Below, piece after piece: positions 25,687 to 34,472 of a stretch of 60,189 nt of DNA (its first letter is position 1; every line of letters starts with the position of its first letter). The DNA lies in contig CAYGPG010000008.1 in assembly GCA_964351905.1 (NCBI GenBank), positions 1-60,189 on the forward strand, read 5' to 3'. Both the position numbers and the translations under genes were made by a program. The notes below the pieces were generated by a model. That model searched no databases, was not told the origin of the DNA, and worked only from the letters and a program-made list of their open reading frames with translations. This DNA comes from GCA-2708415 sp964351905. GTDB taxonomy: Bacteria > Pseudomonadota > Alphaproteobacteria > Micavibrionales > Micavibrionaceae.

Positions 25687-26961
25687 TTATTCGCCTTTAG
25701 GCACAGTCACCCTAATCAGCCCCAACTGATTACGCTGCCTTTTGACGATATCAAAGCGGAAATCGTAGAAGGTGAAGGTTTGGCCGGCTTCGGGGACGGT
25801 TTGGGCTTCGTGGATGATGAGACCAGCGATGGTGGAATAATCTTCATCATCAGGCAAATCCCAGTCAAATTCACGGTTGAGGTCACGGATGGTCACATCC
25901 CCTTCTACCAAAAACGTGCCATTAGCTTGTTTACGCACCCCAACGAAAGCTTCGTCATGCTCATCATCAATCTCACCGACGATTTCTTCCAAAATATCTT
26001 CGAGCGTGACAATCCCCATGAAGGAGCCATATTCATCCACCACAGCCGCAAAATGCTCACGACGGCTACGGAACGCTTGGAGTTGTTCATATAAGGTCGT
26101 GTTTTCAGGCACAAACCACGGGTCAGTAGCAAGCTCTTCAATATCCAAATCCTCTAACCCCTGATTATTTTTCTCACGGGTTTTAAGCTCGCGCATCAAG
26201 GCCTTTGAATGCAAAATGCCAACAATATTATCACTGTCATCGCGCATGATTGGCATACGGGTAAACGGACTATCGAGGGCTTCTTCAATAATTTTTTCAA
26301 TGGGGTCATTTGCATCCAACATCACCACGTTCTTACGGTGAGTCATAATCTCTTCGATATCGACTTCAAACAAATCTAAAACGGAGCGTAACATGGCGCG
26401 TTGTTCTTGGGTTTCAGTATCGGCGCCTTCGTGCAATTCAATCACGCCGCGCAAGACTTCCATGTGGGAATTTTCGCCAATTTTATCCATATCCGCGCCA
26501 AATAATTTTAAGGTAAAACGCACGATAAAGTTGACAGCCTCTGCCACAGGGAAAAACAACCAAATGACAAAACGGATGATTGGCGCGATGGCCACAGACA
26601 TTTTATCAGCATGCGTTAAGGCATAAGTTTTGGGCAGAACTTCCGCAAAAATCAAGACCAACAAAGTCATGATCATAGTGGCGTAAACAACACCGACTTC
26701 ACCAAAAATTTTGATCAAGACGCTTGTTGCCAATGCCGACGCCATAATATTGACGAGGTTATTACCAAGCAGAAGCGCGCCAATCATACGGTCTTTGCGC
26801 TCGCGAATTTTATTGACGATGGCCGCGCCTTTATTGCCTTCTTTTTCCCAATTATGCAGACGCGACTTTGACGCCGCGGTAAGTGCGGTTTCTGAACCTG
26901 AGAAAAACCCAGACAGGAATAGCAATACAAATACAATAAGAGCCGATATCCAATAATCCAT
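25687..26961 (-). CDS. CNNM/CorC (HlyC/CorC) family membrane protein
   Basis: This 424-residue protein has the CNNM (DUF21) membrane domain over about residues 1-180 (FFSGSETALTAASKSRLHNW, LLLGNNLVNIMASALATSVLI). A cytosolic CBS pair follows (SPFTRMPIMRDDSDNIVGIL; VVDEYGSFMGIVTLEDILEE), then a CorC/HlyC C-terminal domain (FLVEGDVTIRDLNREFDWDL). Members are implicated in magnesium or cobalt transport or resistance; older hemolysin names are misleading. The gene follows aroK-aroB on the same strand, as in many alphaproteobacteria. Confidence 0.94.
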   Translation of the reverse strand: MDYWISALIVFVLLFLSGFFSGSETALTAASKSRLHNWEKEGNKGAAIVNKIRERKDRMIGALLLGNNLVNIMASALATSVLIKIFGEVGVVYATMIMTLLVLIFAEVLPKTYALTHADKMSVAIAPIIRFVIWLFFPVAEAVNFIVRFTLKLFGADMDKIGENSHMEVLRGVIELHEGADTETQEQRAMLRSVLDLFEVDIEEIMTHRKNVVMLDANDPIEKIIEEALDSPFTRMPIMRDDSDNIVGILHSKALMRELKTREKNNQGLEDLDIEELATDPWFVPENTTLYEQLQAFRSRREHFAAVVDEYGSFMGIVTLEDILEEIVGEIDDEHDEAFVGVRKQANGTFLVEGDVTIRDLNREFDWDLPDDEDYSTIAGLIIHEAQTVPEAGQTFTFYDFRFDIVKRQRNQLGLIRVTVPKGE

Positions 26962-26978
26962 TACAGTCCCCTCATAAT

Positions 26979-27052
26979 GTCATCCTTCGGCTTGACCGAA
27001 GGATCCAGACTTAAAGTAAAAATGGATCCTGCGATCAAGTCGCAGGATGACG
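26979..27052. repeat. Palindromic repeat, GTCATCC family
   Basis: Outer arms GTCATCC and GGATGAC enclose hairpins ATCCTTCGGCTTGACCGAAG and ATCCTGCGATCAAGTCGCAG. It lies between aroB and the CNNM gene on the same strand. Confidence 0.88.
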
Positions 27053-27133
27053 CTGTTAAAACGTCCCAGCGTCCCTGTGTTGAGACGCCGAGGGACGACG
27101 AATTATGAGTTGATACGGTGTTTATTCTATCCA

Positions 27134-28246
27134 TTACGACATACTTTCTTTTAAGACGGCGATGACTTCCTCACGCGGAACTTCCCTTGTTTGAAACGCC
27201 TGACCAATACCGCGGGTTAGGATAAAGCCAATCTCATCCCCCTCCGCTTTTTTGTCCCCTAACATTAAATCATAAAGCTCTTCCCCGCTTACTTGCAGCT
27301 CAGGAGCGATGTGTTTAATCCGTGTTTTAAGATCAAGTGATTTTAAATGCGCGCGGACACGGTCGCAATCTTCATTGGTGCAATGCCCCAAACGGCGCGA
27401 CAGGCTGTGTGCCATCATCATACCGATGGAGACGGCTTCGCCGTGGATAAGGCGGCCATCATATTTTGCCGCGGCTTCCAAAGCATGACCAAAAGTATGC
27501 CCTAAATTTAGCAACGCGCGTTGTCCCTTTTCATGTTCGTCTGCGGCGACTGTCGCGGCTTTTGATAAGCATGATTTTTCAATCGCATAAGTGAGTTGCT
27601 CGGCTTTTAAATGAATAACAGCTTCGCCATTTTCATTGAGCCAATTAAAAAATTCTTCGTCATTGATAAGACCGTATTTTACAATTTCTGCATAGCCTGC
27701 ACGCACTTCACGCTCAGGTAGTGTGCCAAGCGTGCCGATATCACAAAGCACAGCGAGCGGTTGATAAAAACTACCCACTAAATTTTTGCCCTGTGCGGTG
27801 TTAATGCCTGTTTTTCCACCAACAGAACTATCGACTTGTGACAGCAATGTTGTAGGTACTTGAACAAACGGAATACCACGCATAACGATAGAGGCGGCAA
27901 ATCCACCGAGATCACCAATCACGCCACCGCCGACAACAATCATAAGGCTGTTGCGGTTCACTTTATTATCGAGCAACCAATCGAGCGTTTGTTGTAGGCC
28001 GTCATAAGATTTTGTTGGCTCGCCGCCTTGAAGGCCTAGCGATTTACTTTCTGAAACTTTACCCGCCAAGGCCTCTTCCAAAACCTGAACGTAAGGGTAA
28101 GTATTTTTATCGTAGAGAATAAAAACTTTAGTGTTTTTGAGATCACTTGGGATAAGGTCAGCAACCTGTTCCAACAAGCCCTTACCAATATGGATATCAT
28201 AAGAGCGCGCGCCCAAATCCACCTTTACAATTTTTGTGTCAGTCAT
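27134..28246 (-). CDS. aroB: 3-dehydroquinate synthase
   Basis: This NAD-dependent enzyme performs the second step of the shikimate pathway (DAHP to dehydroquinate). Motifs include GGGVIGDLGGFAASIVMRGI, VPTTLLSQVDSSVGGKTGIN and the metal-binding histidines in LNLGHTFGHALEA and HGEAVSIGM. I place the start at 28246 (MTDTKIVKVDLG); a longer frame up to 28336 would overlap aroK by about 80 bases and adds a segment not seen in AroB. It is the second gene of an aroK-aroB operon. Confidence 0.96.
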   Translation of the reverse strand: MTDTKIVKVDLGARSYDIHIGKGLLEQVADLIPSDLKNTKVFILYDKNTYPYVQVLEEALAGKVSESKSLGLQGGEPTKSYDGLQQTLDWLLDNKVNRNSLMIVVGGGVIGDLGGFAASIVMRGIPFVQVPTTLLSQVDSSVGGKTGINTAQGKNLVGSFYQPLAVLCDIGTLGTLPEREVRAGYAEIVKYGLINDEEFFNWLNENGEAVIHLKAEQLTYAIEKSCLSKAATVAADEHEKGQRALLNLGHTFGHALEAAAKYDGRLIHGEAVSIGMMMAHSLSRRLGHCTNEDCDRVRAHLKSLDLKTRIKHIAPELQVSGEELYDLMLGDKKAEGDEIGFILTRGIGQAFQTREVPREEVIAVLKESMS

Positions 28247-28256
28247 GTGAGTGATA

Positions 28257-28886
28257 TTACGAAGGATCTCTATACATGTACAGCGTTGATAATGCATGAC
28301 CAGCAACTTGTTCAGCATTCCCGTTCTCTGCATCAACTTGCGTAGAGATCATGCCGTAAATTGGGTTTCTTTCTGCCAATTTATCTCTGATAATTCTTTG
28401 TTGAGTTGAACGTGAATTGGTCGGCCTGCCTGTTTTTGCAGCATCATCCCCATGAACGACAGGTCTTATAAGCTTTTTAGTTCTCCAATCCGCGTCAATG
28501 CGGTTAAAAGCTTCTTCTGCAGAAATTTGCAACCAGACAGGATTAGATTTTTCTAAAATCAACTTACGCGTATCTTCATTCATAAAAGCACCGCCGCCCG
28601 TGGATAGAATCACTGGTGTATCACCTTCTAAATATCTTTGAATAGTTTGACGTTCTAATTCACGGAAATATTCTTCGCCTTTATCTGGATCTGCAAAAAT
28701 CTCAGCAATTGTCATGCCTTCTGCTTTTTCAATCTCGGCATCAGTATCAACAATAGGTGCATCAATAATATTGTGCATTTGTTCGGCCACAGCACTTTTA
28801 CCTGCCCCCATAAAACCAATAAGGACAATGGACTTACCTGCTTTTTTAAACTCTGCTTTTAATTCTTCATCGTATTTCATACTCAC
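28257..28886 (-). CDS. aroK: Shikimate kinase
   Basis: This 209-residue kinase phosphorylates shikimate. The P-loop is GFMGAGKS, the shikimate-binding Asp is in IVDTDAEIE, the Arg is in YFRELERQT, and STGGGAF forms the substrate glycine loop. The lid region carries a run after DWRTKKLIRPVV that is longer than in E. coli AroK. It is followed closely by aroB. A second in-frame ATG two codons in (MKYDEE) is an equally possible start. Confidence 0.95.
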   Translation of the reverse strand: MSMKYDEELKAEFKKAGKSIVLIGFMGAGKSAVAEQMHNIIDAPIVDTDAEIEKAEGMTIAEIFADPDKGEEYFRELERQTIQRYLEGDTPVILSTGGGAFMNEDTRKLILEKSNPVWLQISAEEAFNRIDADWRTKKLIRPVVHGDDAAKTGRPTNSRSTQQRIIRDKLAERNPIYGMISTQVDAENGNAEQVAGHALSTLYMYRDPS

Positions 28887-28990
28887 CTTCTACATAATTA
28901 TGTCTAAAAAATCCACTAAAATCTTCATTTGCTTTCTATAGTTGTGCTTATTAGTATCGCAATAATTCATGATTCATTGAGGTTTTATAG

Positions 28991-29137
28991 ATGTTCGCCA
29001 AAATAATTTTATCTGCTGTTCTTCTTATTCTTATTGGGGGAGTCGCGTTTTTTGCCCTAAACGATCCTCAAATCGTGCAAAAGAACGTTTCTAAAACCGT
29101 GACAGCGGCAGATATACAAGGTCTTTCAGCCCAATAA
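28991..29137 (+). CDS. Small single-pass membrane protein coupled to the next gene
   Basis: This 48-residue ORF reads MFAKIILSAVLLILIGGVAF then a polar tail (ALNDPQIVQKNVSKTVTAADI). It has one strong membrane segment at residues 4-22. Its TAA stop shares one base with the ATG of the following gene (TAATG), the same coupling as in ftsE-ftsX, which argues that it is translated. The pattern resembles small envelope proteins found upstream of periplasmic helper genes, but I do not recognise the family. Confidence 0.7.
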   Translation: MFAKIILSAVLLILIGGVAFFALNDPQIVQKNVSKTVTAADIQGLSAQ

Positions 29138-30543
29138 TGCGTTATTTCTTCTTAATACTCTTATGCTTTTTAAGCTTCGCCCCGTCTGTTCAGGCGGCGG
29201 ATGAAGGCGCAGGCCTTATCCGAAGTGATCTTAATGGTGCACTTCCCAAAGGATTATGGCGCAATCAAAACCGTTCTGAAATTGCTTACCTTATTCAAAA
29301 CATGCCAGATCATGCGCCATCCCGCGCGATGCAAACCATCAAGCGCAATATGCTGGTTTCTGTCTATGATACGCGCGGCATTATTAATGATGTCAGTGCA
29401 GAGGATGGTAGAGATTTATTAAGCCTACGACTAAAAGCGCTTTTAAAAAATGGTTTTTGGGAAGATGCCTTTAAACTTTATACCAATTCTACTGATGATC
29501 CCGGCACGAACAGTGCCTTGGCCGAGATAGGATTACTGCTTATTTTGAACAAACAAGGGTTGTCCACGGCTTGTTTAGAAGAAAAAGTGCTGTTTGAACG
29601 CTATTCAAGCGAGCCGTTTTGGCAGCAGTTGGATAAGGTGTGTTCCATTGAAATGGGTATGGGCGATAAAACAGAAATACAATTTCCCAATAGCAGCGTT
29701 CTTCAAGGGTTATACTTCGATTCAAATTTTAAGATCGCCGCAAATGATATTAATTTACTGGAAAAATTAGAGCCTTTGGAATTGTCTTTATTGGCGCAAA
29801 AAGGCCGTATTGATTATACAAGCTTGGACTTATCACAAAGCATATCACCGATTCTTACTAAAACATTTTTAAATGATGAAAAATTCCCTGCCGCACAAAA
29901 AGGGAAATTAGAGAATTTAGCCCTCTTCCAAGCTTTATTACCATTTGAAGAGTTATCAAAGGCACAAAAAGAGAAGTTGGAAGATCCATCCACCCTACCC
30001 CAATCAGAATTATTACCTCTTATAATCACGCAATTGCGACTCGGACAGAAAATTTCTGAAGAATCGGGTAAAAGATTGATGGAATTAGCCCCTAACAATC
30101 CAGAAAATTACTTTTTCACCAAAGTTCTTCAAGACACACAGAATATTTATGGAAATTATGGCCTCGAGAAGGATAATATTAACCTTGCTATAGAGGAACT
30201 AGGGAAAAAACATCCACAAGACGAAATTTTATTGCTTTCTTCTCTTGACAAACCTGTTTTATTTTCCAATAATCCAAAAACAGTTTATGAAAAACAAATA
30301 AGCTTGACACCAGATGACGGTTATGTAATGTCTAATACTACTCCTAGCGAATGGTTAGAACTTACAACAAAGAGCCAATTTGCTGGGCTGAGTTTACTTA
30401 TTGTTTTGAGTAATATTGAAAATAATGCGAACGGCATAAACGATAATAACGTTATAAAAAGCCTGAGCACTGTGGGGTTAATTAATCAAGCCCATCTTAT
30501 CGCCAAGGAAAAATTGGTCGAAATGATGAAGGCTTCAATTTAA
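29137..30543 (+). CDS. Secreted helical protein of unknown function between aroK and xerD
   Basis: This 468-residue protein has a clear signal peptide (MRYFFLILLCFLSFAPSVQA then ADEG). The mature part is alpha-helical and reads like degenerate TPR or solenoid units (LLSLRLKALLKNGFWEDAFKLY, LLILNKQGLSTACLEEKVLF). It is translationally coupled to a 48-residue membrane protein upstream and lies 14 bases before xerD. A protein of this kind between aroK and xerD is what I would expect in Rhodospirillales-like genomes. Function unknown, probably periplasmic. Confidence 0.75.
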   Translation: MRYFFLILLCFLSFAPSVQAADEGAGLIRSDLNGALPKGLWRNQNRSEIAYLIQNMPDHAPSRAMQTIKRNMLVSVYDTRGIINDVSAEDGRDLLSLRLKALLKNGFWEDAFKLYTNSTDDPGTNSALAEIGLLLILNKQGLSTACLEEKVLFERYSSEPFWQQLDKVCSIEMGMGDKTEIQFPNSSVLQGLYFDSNFKIAANDINLLEKLEPLELSLLAQKGRIDYTSLDLSQSISPILTKTFLNDEKFPAAQKGKLENLALFQALLPFEELSKAQKEKLEDPSTLPQSELLPLIITQLRLGQKISEESGKRLMELAPNNPENYFFTKVLQDTQNIYGNYGLEKDNINLAIEELGKKHPQDEILLLSSLDKPVLFSNNPKTVYEKQISLTPDDGYVMSNTTPSEWLELTTKSQFAGLSLLIVLSNIENNANGINDNNVIKSLSTVGLINQAHLIAKEKLVEMMKASI

Positions 30544-30557
30544 ATAGGAGAACTAAA

Positions 30558-31559
30558 ATGGCACGTCCAGGTCGACCAAAAATGCCGAAACCAGATTTAC
30601 ATCCAACAGTGGATGCATTTCTAGATATGCTCACATCAGAACGTGGTGCAGCAATGAACACGCGCCAAGCTTATTGGCGTGATCTTGCAGACGTAAGTGC
30701 ATATCTTAAATCAGAAAAAAGCTCTGATCTTGATCGTGCATCAACGGCAGAACTTAAGGATTATTTAGAAGATCTTACAAATAAGATTCACACTAAAGGT
30801 GAAAATAAAGCTCAAATCGCTGTGCGTACTGTTGCCCGTCGCCTTTCAGCAATGCGTCAATATTACCGCTACCTTGTGTCTGAAGATGTTCGTGGTGATG
30901 ATCCAACAACAACAATCGATAGCCCGAAGCAAGGCCGTACATTGCCAAAAACTTTGAGCGAAGCCGAAGTCAGCCAGTTGATCAAAACTGCTGGTGAAGG
31001 CGGCGGCGCGGACAGCGTTCGTTTAGTTTGTTTGCTTGAACTTTTATATGCAACAGGTCTTCGTGTTTCTGAACTTGTTGGTTTGCAAATGGCAGCCATC
31101 GCAGAAAACGCAGAATTCCTAACAGTTGAAGGTAAAGGCGGTCGTGAGCGTATGATCCCTCTTTCTGAGCCAGCACAAAATGCTATTGCAAAATATCTTG
31201 CTGTTCGTGAATCATTTATTGGTAACGAAAACCGCGCAGCACAGGAAAAATCTTTCTTCCCGTCTAAAACGTCACAAAGTGGTCATTTGACCCGTCAACG
31301 TTTTGCACAATTATTGAAAGACTTGGCGCGTGATGCAGAAGTTGAAGAAGGTCGCGTTAGCCCGCATATCCTTCGTCACGCTTTTGCAACACATCTTTTA
31401 AGCCGTGGTGCAGATTTACGTTCGGTTCAGAAAATGCTGGGTCATGCTGACATTGCAACGACACAAATTTATACGCACATGATTGGTGAAGACTTGAAAA
31501 AAACAGTCGAAGAAAAACACCCAATGAGTGCTTCAGGTAGTAAAGAAGGCAAGAAGTAA
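30558..31559 (+). CDS. xerD: Site-specific tyrosine recombinase XerD
   Basis: This 333-residue recombinase has an N-terminal SAM-like core-binding domain (FLDMLTSERGAAMNTRQAYWRDLADVSAYL). The catalytic domain carries Arg in ATGLRVSEL, the HXXR box HILRHAFATHLL, the late His in LGHADIATTQ and the nucleophilic Tyr in IYTH. With XerC it resolves chromosome dimers at dif. Despite being an integrase-family protein, its conserved neighbourhood (aroK, accA) marks it as the host enzyme, not a mobile-element gene. An AGGAG site precedes the start. Confidence 0.95.
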   Translation: MARPGRPKMPKPDLHPTVDAFLDMLTSERGAAMNTRQAYWRDLADVSAYLKSEKSSDLDRASTAELKDYLEDLTNKIHTKGENKAQIAVRTVARRLSAMRQYYRYLVSEDVRGDDPTTTIDSPKQGRTLPKTLSEAEVSQLIKTAGEGGGADSVRLVCLLELLYATGLRVSELVGLQMAAIAENAEFLTVEGKGGRERMIPLSEPAQNAIAKYLAVRESFIGNENRAAQEKSFFPSKTSQSGHLTRQRFAQLLKDLARDAEVEEGRVSPHILRHAFATHLLSRGADLRSVQKMLGHADIATTQIYTHMIGEDLKKTVEEKHPMSASGSKEGKK

Positions 31560-31586
31560 AACGCCGTTTTACAGACACAAAATTTA

Positions 31587-31625
31587 AAATCAGGCGACTG
31601 GATATTGTATCTAGTCGCCTGATTT
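31587..31625 (+). terminator. Strong hairpin after xerD
   Basis: A perfect 13-bp stem (AAATCAGGCGACT with AGTCGCCTGATTT) and a 13-base loop lies 28 bases after the xerD stop. The 3' arm ends in a short T run only, so it may work as a terminator or as a processing barrier before accA. Confidence 0.7.
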
Positions 31626-31662
31626 GCTATTAAAAACATTCAACAAATAAATGAGAGCCCTT

Positions 31663-32523
31663 ATGAGCCAATTAGATTTTGAAAAACCAGTTTTAGACCT
31701 TGAAAGCAAAATTGCCGAGCTTCGCCAAGTTGACGGTGATGGTGATATTGTTGCCGAAGTTGAGCGCATGGAAAAGAAGGTCGATAAGCTTCTCAACCAA
31801 ACTTACAGTAAACTGACCCCTGCCCAAAAAGTGCAAGTAGCGCGTCATCAAAACCGCCCGCATTTCATGGATTACGTGAAGGGCATGATTGATGATTATA
31901 CACCGCTTGCAGGCGATCGTAATTTTGCCGATGATACCGCCCTTCTTGGTGGATTGGGTCGTTTCCAAGGACAAGCCTGTGTGATCATGGGTCAAGAACG
32001 TGGCCACGACACAGAAACACGCCTTTATCACAATTTTGGTATGGCACGTCCAGAAGGATACCGTAAAGCGCAACGTCTTATTAAAATGGCGGAGCGTTTT
32101 CAATTGCCTGTTTTGACCTTGGTTGATACAGCTGGCGCCTACCCAGGCATGGGCGCCGAAGAACGTGGGCAGGCCGAAGCGATTGCAAAATCTATAGAAA
32201 CTTGCCTTAACGCCACAGTGCCCATTATCTCAACCGTAATCGGCGAAGGGGGATCTGGAGGTGCGATTGCGATTGCCGCGGCAGACCGTATTTATATGCT
32301 GGAGCATTCCATCTATTCTGTGATTTCTCCTGAAGGGTGTGCGTCTATCCTTTGGCGGAGCGCGGATCACGCCTCCGAAGCAGCAGCAGCCTTGAAGATA
32401 ACCGCACAAGACATCCAAGATTTAGGCTTGATTGATGCGATTATCCAAGAGCCTGTCGGCGGCGCCCATCGTGCGAAAAAGCAAACGATTGATAATGTTG
32501 CCGCGCAAATTTCCAAGGTTTAA
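31663..32523 (+). CDS. accA: Acetyl-CoA carboxylase carboxyltransferase subunit alpha, cut short by an in-frame TAA
   Basis: AccA transfers the carboxyl group from biotin to acetyl-CoA in fatty-acid synthesis. The crotonase-like core is intact: HFGMARPEGYRKAQRLIKMA, DTAGAYPGMGAEERGQAEAI, GEGGSGGAIAIAAADRIYMLE and SPEGCASILW. I use the ATG at 31663 (MSQLDFEKP); one at 31651 adds four residues. The frame stops at TAA 32521-32523 after 286 residues, whereas AccA is usually about 315. The same frame continues after the stop into a typical AccA tail, so the gene is either truncated by a nonsense change, read through, or affected by a sequence error. Confidence 0.93.
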   Translation: MSQLDFEKPVLDLESKIAELRQVDGDGDIVAEVERMEKKVDKLLNQTYSKLTPAQKVQVARHQNRPHFMDYVKGMIDDYTPLAGDRNFADDTALLGGLGRFQGQACVIMGQERGHDTETRLYHNFGMARPEGYRKAQRLIKMAERFQLPVLTLVDTAGAYPGMGAEERGQAEAIAKSIETCLNATVPIISTVIGEGGSGGAIAIAAADRIYMLEHSIYSVISPEGCASILWRSADHASEAAAALKITAQDIQDLGLIDAIIQEPVGGAHRAKKQTIDNVAAQISKV

Positions 32524-32604
32524 AAAGAAGTTACACCGTGGAAAGCCGACAAACTGAAAAAAGCACGCCGCGAAAAATTCTTAGCTTTTGGTCGTAAGGC
32601 TTAA
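32524..32604 (+). other. Detached conserved C-terminal tail of accA, in frame after the stop
   Basis: In the same frame as accA, directly after its TAA, 26 codons read KEVTPWKADKLKK then ARREKFLAFGRKA and a second TAA. The RREKFLA.GR ending is the usual end of AccA in alphaproteobacteria. With it, the total length would be about 313 residues, as expected. No frameshift is needed; only the one stop codon separates the two parts. Confidence 0.85.
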
Positions 32605-32636
32605 AAAACTTTTCGCGACAACGTCGTCAAGCAAAT

Positions 32637-32725
32637 CGTCATTGCGAAGGAGCATTAGCGACTGCAGCAATCCAGAGCTTAGCAAAATTCTGGATTGCTT
32701 CGTCATTACATTCCTCGCAATGACG
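32637..32725. repeat. Palindromic repeat, CGTCATTGCGA/GCAATCCAGA family
   Basis: The left half CGTCATTGCGAAGGAGCATT...GCAATCCAGA pairs with TCTGGATTGC...CCTCGCAATGACG. It lies after the accA tail. Other copies of this family are at 34359, 40257 and 44972. Confidence 0.9.
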
Positions 32726-32769
32726 AAAAAAGGTTTTATTTATGTAAGGCTATTATTGAAAAAACTTTT

Positions 32770-33225
32770 TTACCCCGTCGCACTTTCTGATTGTTGCTCT
32801 GCGTTAATATGTGGGGCGAATCTTTTTTGCATTTCATCGCTTACGTCATTTTCTCTTAAATTATCCTGTACAGCTTTGCTCTTTTTATGATTGAGCGCAG
32901 TCCAATTTGATGATACTCCTGCGCGGCGTTTCATATTTTCAAAATCACCATGCCCTACTTTCTTATGTCCTTCTTCTGTCGCGGCAGAGCGAAAATAAAG
33001 CATGAGGAAAACACGAATGGCCGCGGTCAAAGACGTGCGCTCGTTCTTCCGAAGCGAGATAAGTGAACATAAATCATGGATCGTGCAATTTTCGCGCACT
33101 GAAATATTTTTGATTTCACGCCACATTTCAGGTTCCAACCGAACCGATGTGCGTTTGCCTAAAACAGTAATATTACGAGAGATGAGTGAGCTTTTATATT
33201 CAAGATCAGAATAAGATTGTGACAT
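32770..33225 (-). CDS. Ribbon-helix-helix domain protein
   Basis: This protein of 151 residues from MSQSYSDLEYKSS contains a short ribbon-helix-helix of the type seen in alphaproteobacterial RHH_4 proteins: ISRNITVLGKRTSVRLEPEMWREIKNI, then LCSLISLRKNERTSLTAAIRVFLMLYF. The tail after about residue 90 is basic and polar without recognised features. I chose the start at 33225 because of an upstream AAAGGT and because the 23 upstream residues in the longer frame are not typical. Such proteins are small DNA-binding or protein-binding regulators; the target is unknown. Confidence 0.8.
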   Translation of the reverse strand: MSQSYSDLEYKSSLISRNITVLGKRTSVRLEPEMWREIKNISVRENCTIHDLCSLISLRKNERTSLTAAIRVFLMLYFRSAATEEGHKKVGHGDFENMKRRAGVSSNWTALNHKKSKAVQDNLRENDVSDEMQKRFAPHINAEQQSESATG

Positions 33226-33407
33226 AAAGATACCTTTGCGATTAATTATTTTAAAATCAGAGATACACAAAATCACGCCGTATAAACGAAGCAAAAGACC
33301 AAGTCGTTTTTTGATTCTGTTTAATAAATATCACACACAATGGTGATCATTATACAACCTGAGGATGTATGATTGTGAAAAAATACCTATGTATGCAAAA
33401 GGCTAAC

Positions 33408-33659
33408 TTACTGAACTTTAATAGAAAGCGCGTGGATGATTTTCATTTCATCGGCGAGAATCTGAAAAATCTCGCGTTGCTGTGCCACACGATTATTCTC
33501 TTTAAAGTTGTGTGATTTTATCACGAGGCGAAAATGACTTTCTCCGCTCCCATCATCGCCTGAGTGCCCTGCATGAAGGTGACTTTCATTTGTGAGCTCC
33601 AAAATTTCGGGCTGAAGCGCGTTTTTGAGCTTTTCTTCAATTTTTTGCTGAATATTCAT
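33408..33659 (-). CDS. bolA: BolA family protein
   Basis: This 83-residue protein has the BolA fold: IEEKLKNALQPEILELTNESHLHAGH and ESHFRLVIKSHNFKENNRVAQQREIFQIL, followed by HALSIKVQ. The conserved His in HLHAGH and the late HAL are the sites that, with a monothiol glutaredoxin, hold a 2Fe-2S cluster. It is divergent from the J-domain gene, as commonly seen in alphaproteobacteria. Confidence 0.93.
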   Translation of the reverse strand: MNIQQKIEEKLKNALQPEILELTNESHLHAGHSGDDGSGESHFRLVIKSHNFKENNRVAQQREIFQILADEMKIIHALSIKVQ

Positions 33660-33728
33660 GAAAATGACCTTTTATTGCGCCTGTAATGCTTGTTTTACAC
33701 CTTACGAAAATCTTATAATAGTAAGGAT

Positions 33729-34346
33729 ATGCCAAAGATCAATTTAAAACCAAATTCGCCTGATTATCAGGACCCACATAAGCCCAAGACGTCTTATAAG
33801 CCTTGTGAAATGCCTGGCTGTCCCGGTGAAGGCACTTTTCGTGCGCCGCGTGACAGATCCCTAACCAACCATTATTGGTTTTGCCAAGATCACATCACAG
33901 AATATAACCGCGCATGGAACTTCTTTGATGGGATGAATCAACGCGAGGTTGAAGAGCAAATTCTTAAGAGCATGTTTGGGGATCGTCCAACATGGCGTTA
34001 TGACGCAGATAGTATGTCGGAAGAAAATTTGCGCCGTCAGGCATGGGATTTTCATGGCACTGGTCAAACTGATGATCGCTCTTCACGCGCGTGGCAAGAA
34101 TACCAAGAAAATCAAAACAAGGTTGATAGCAGCAGCGCGGAATTTGAAGCGCTTGCTATCTTTGGTTTAGAACCACCGTTGGATTTAGAAGATATAAAAA
34201 CGCAGTATAAAAAACTTGCCAAAAAATATCATCCTGACCTCAACCAAAATGATCCAAACGCCGAAGAACAATTGAAAAAAATAAACATGTCCTATACGGT
34301 TTTAAAACTAGCCTTTCAAAAATTTGATCAAATGGAAAAGGCGTGA
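33729..34346 (+). CDS. J-domain (DnaJ-like) protein
   Basis: This 205-residue protein has a C-terminal J domain (about residues 145-205) with the Hsp70-activating HPD motif in YKKLAKKYHPDLN. The N-terminal half carries a cysteine/histidine cluster (CEMPGCPGEG, then WFCQDH) that may bind zinc. I use the ATG at 33729 (MPKINLKPNSPDY), preceded by TAAGGA. Its position between bolA and cobS is the usual alphaproteobacterial one. It likely recruits DnaK to a special client, possibly the CobS/CobT complex, which is inference. Confidence 0.9.
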   Translation: MPKINLKPNSPDYQDPHKPKTSYKPCEMPGCPGEGTFRAPRDRSLTNHYWFCQDHITEYNRAWNFFDGMNQREVEEQILKSMFGDRPTWRYDADSMSEENLRRQAWDFHGTGQTDDRSSRAWQEYQENQNKVDSSSAEFEALAIFGLEPPLDLEDIKTQYKKLAKKYHPDLNQNDPNAEEQLKKINMSYTVLKLAFQKFDQMEKA

Positions 34347-34358
34347 GAATTATTAAAC

Positions 34359-34450
34359 CGTCATTGCGAGGAACGAAGTGACGCGGCAATCCAGAAAAAT
34401 AACTATTAAACACTGGATTGCTTCGTCGGCTCCGCCTTCTCGCAATGGCG
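34359..34450. repeat. Palindromic repeat, CGTCATTGCGA/GCAATCCAGA family
   Basis: Left half CGTCATTGCGAGGAACGAAG...GCAATCCAGA pairs with CTGGATTGCTTCGTCGGC...TCTCGCAATGGCG. It lies between the J-domain gene and cobS on one transcript. Confidence 0.9.
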
Positions 34451-34472
34451 TGAATGAATAGAAAGAATATAA

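Noticed and set aside
30558..31559. Integrase as a sign of an integrated element
   Set aside because: The motifs and the neighbours aroK and accA mark it as XerD of the host. No attachment site or phage genes follow.
32588..32890. A 100-codon plus-strand open frame downstream of accA
   Set aside because: It runs through the palindromic repeat and antisense to the RHH gene. No conserved protein features are seen.
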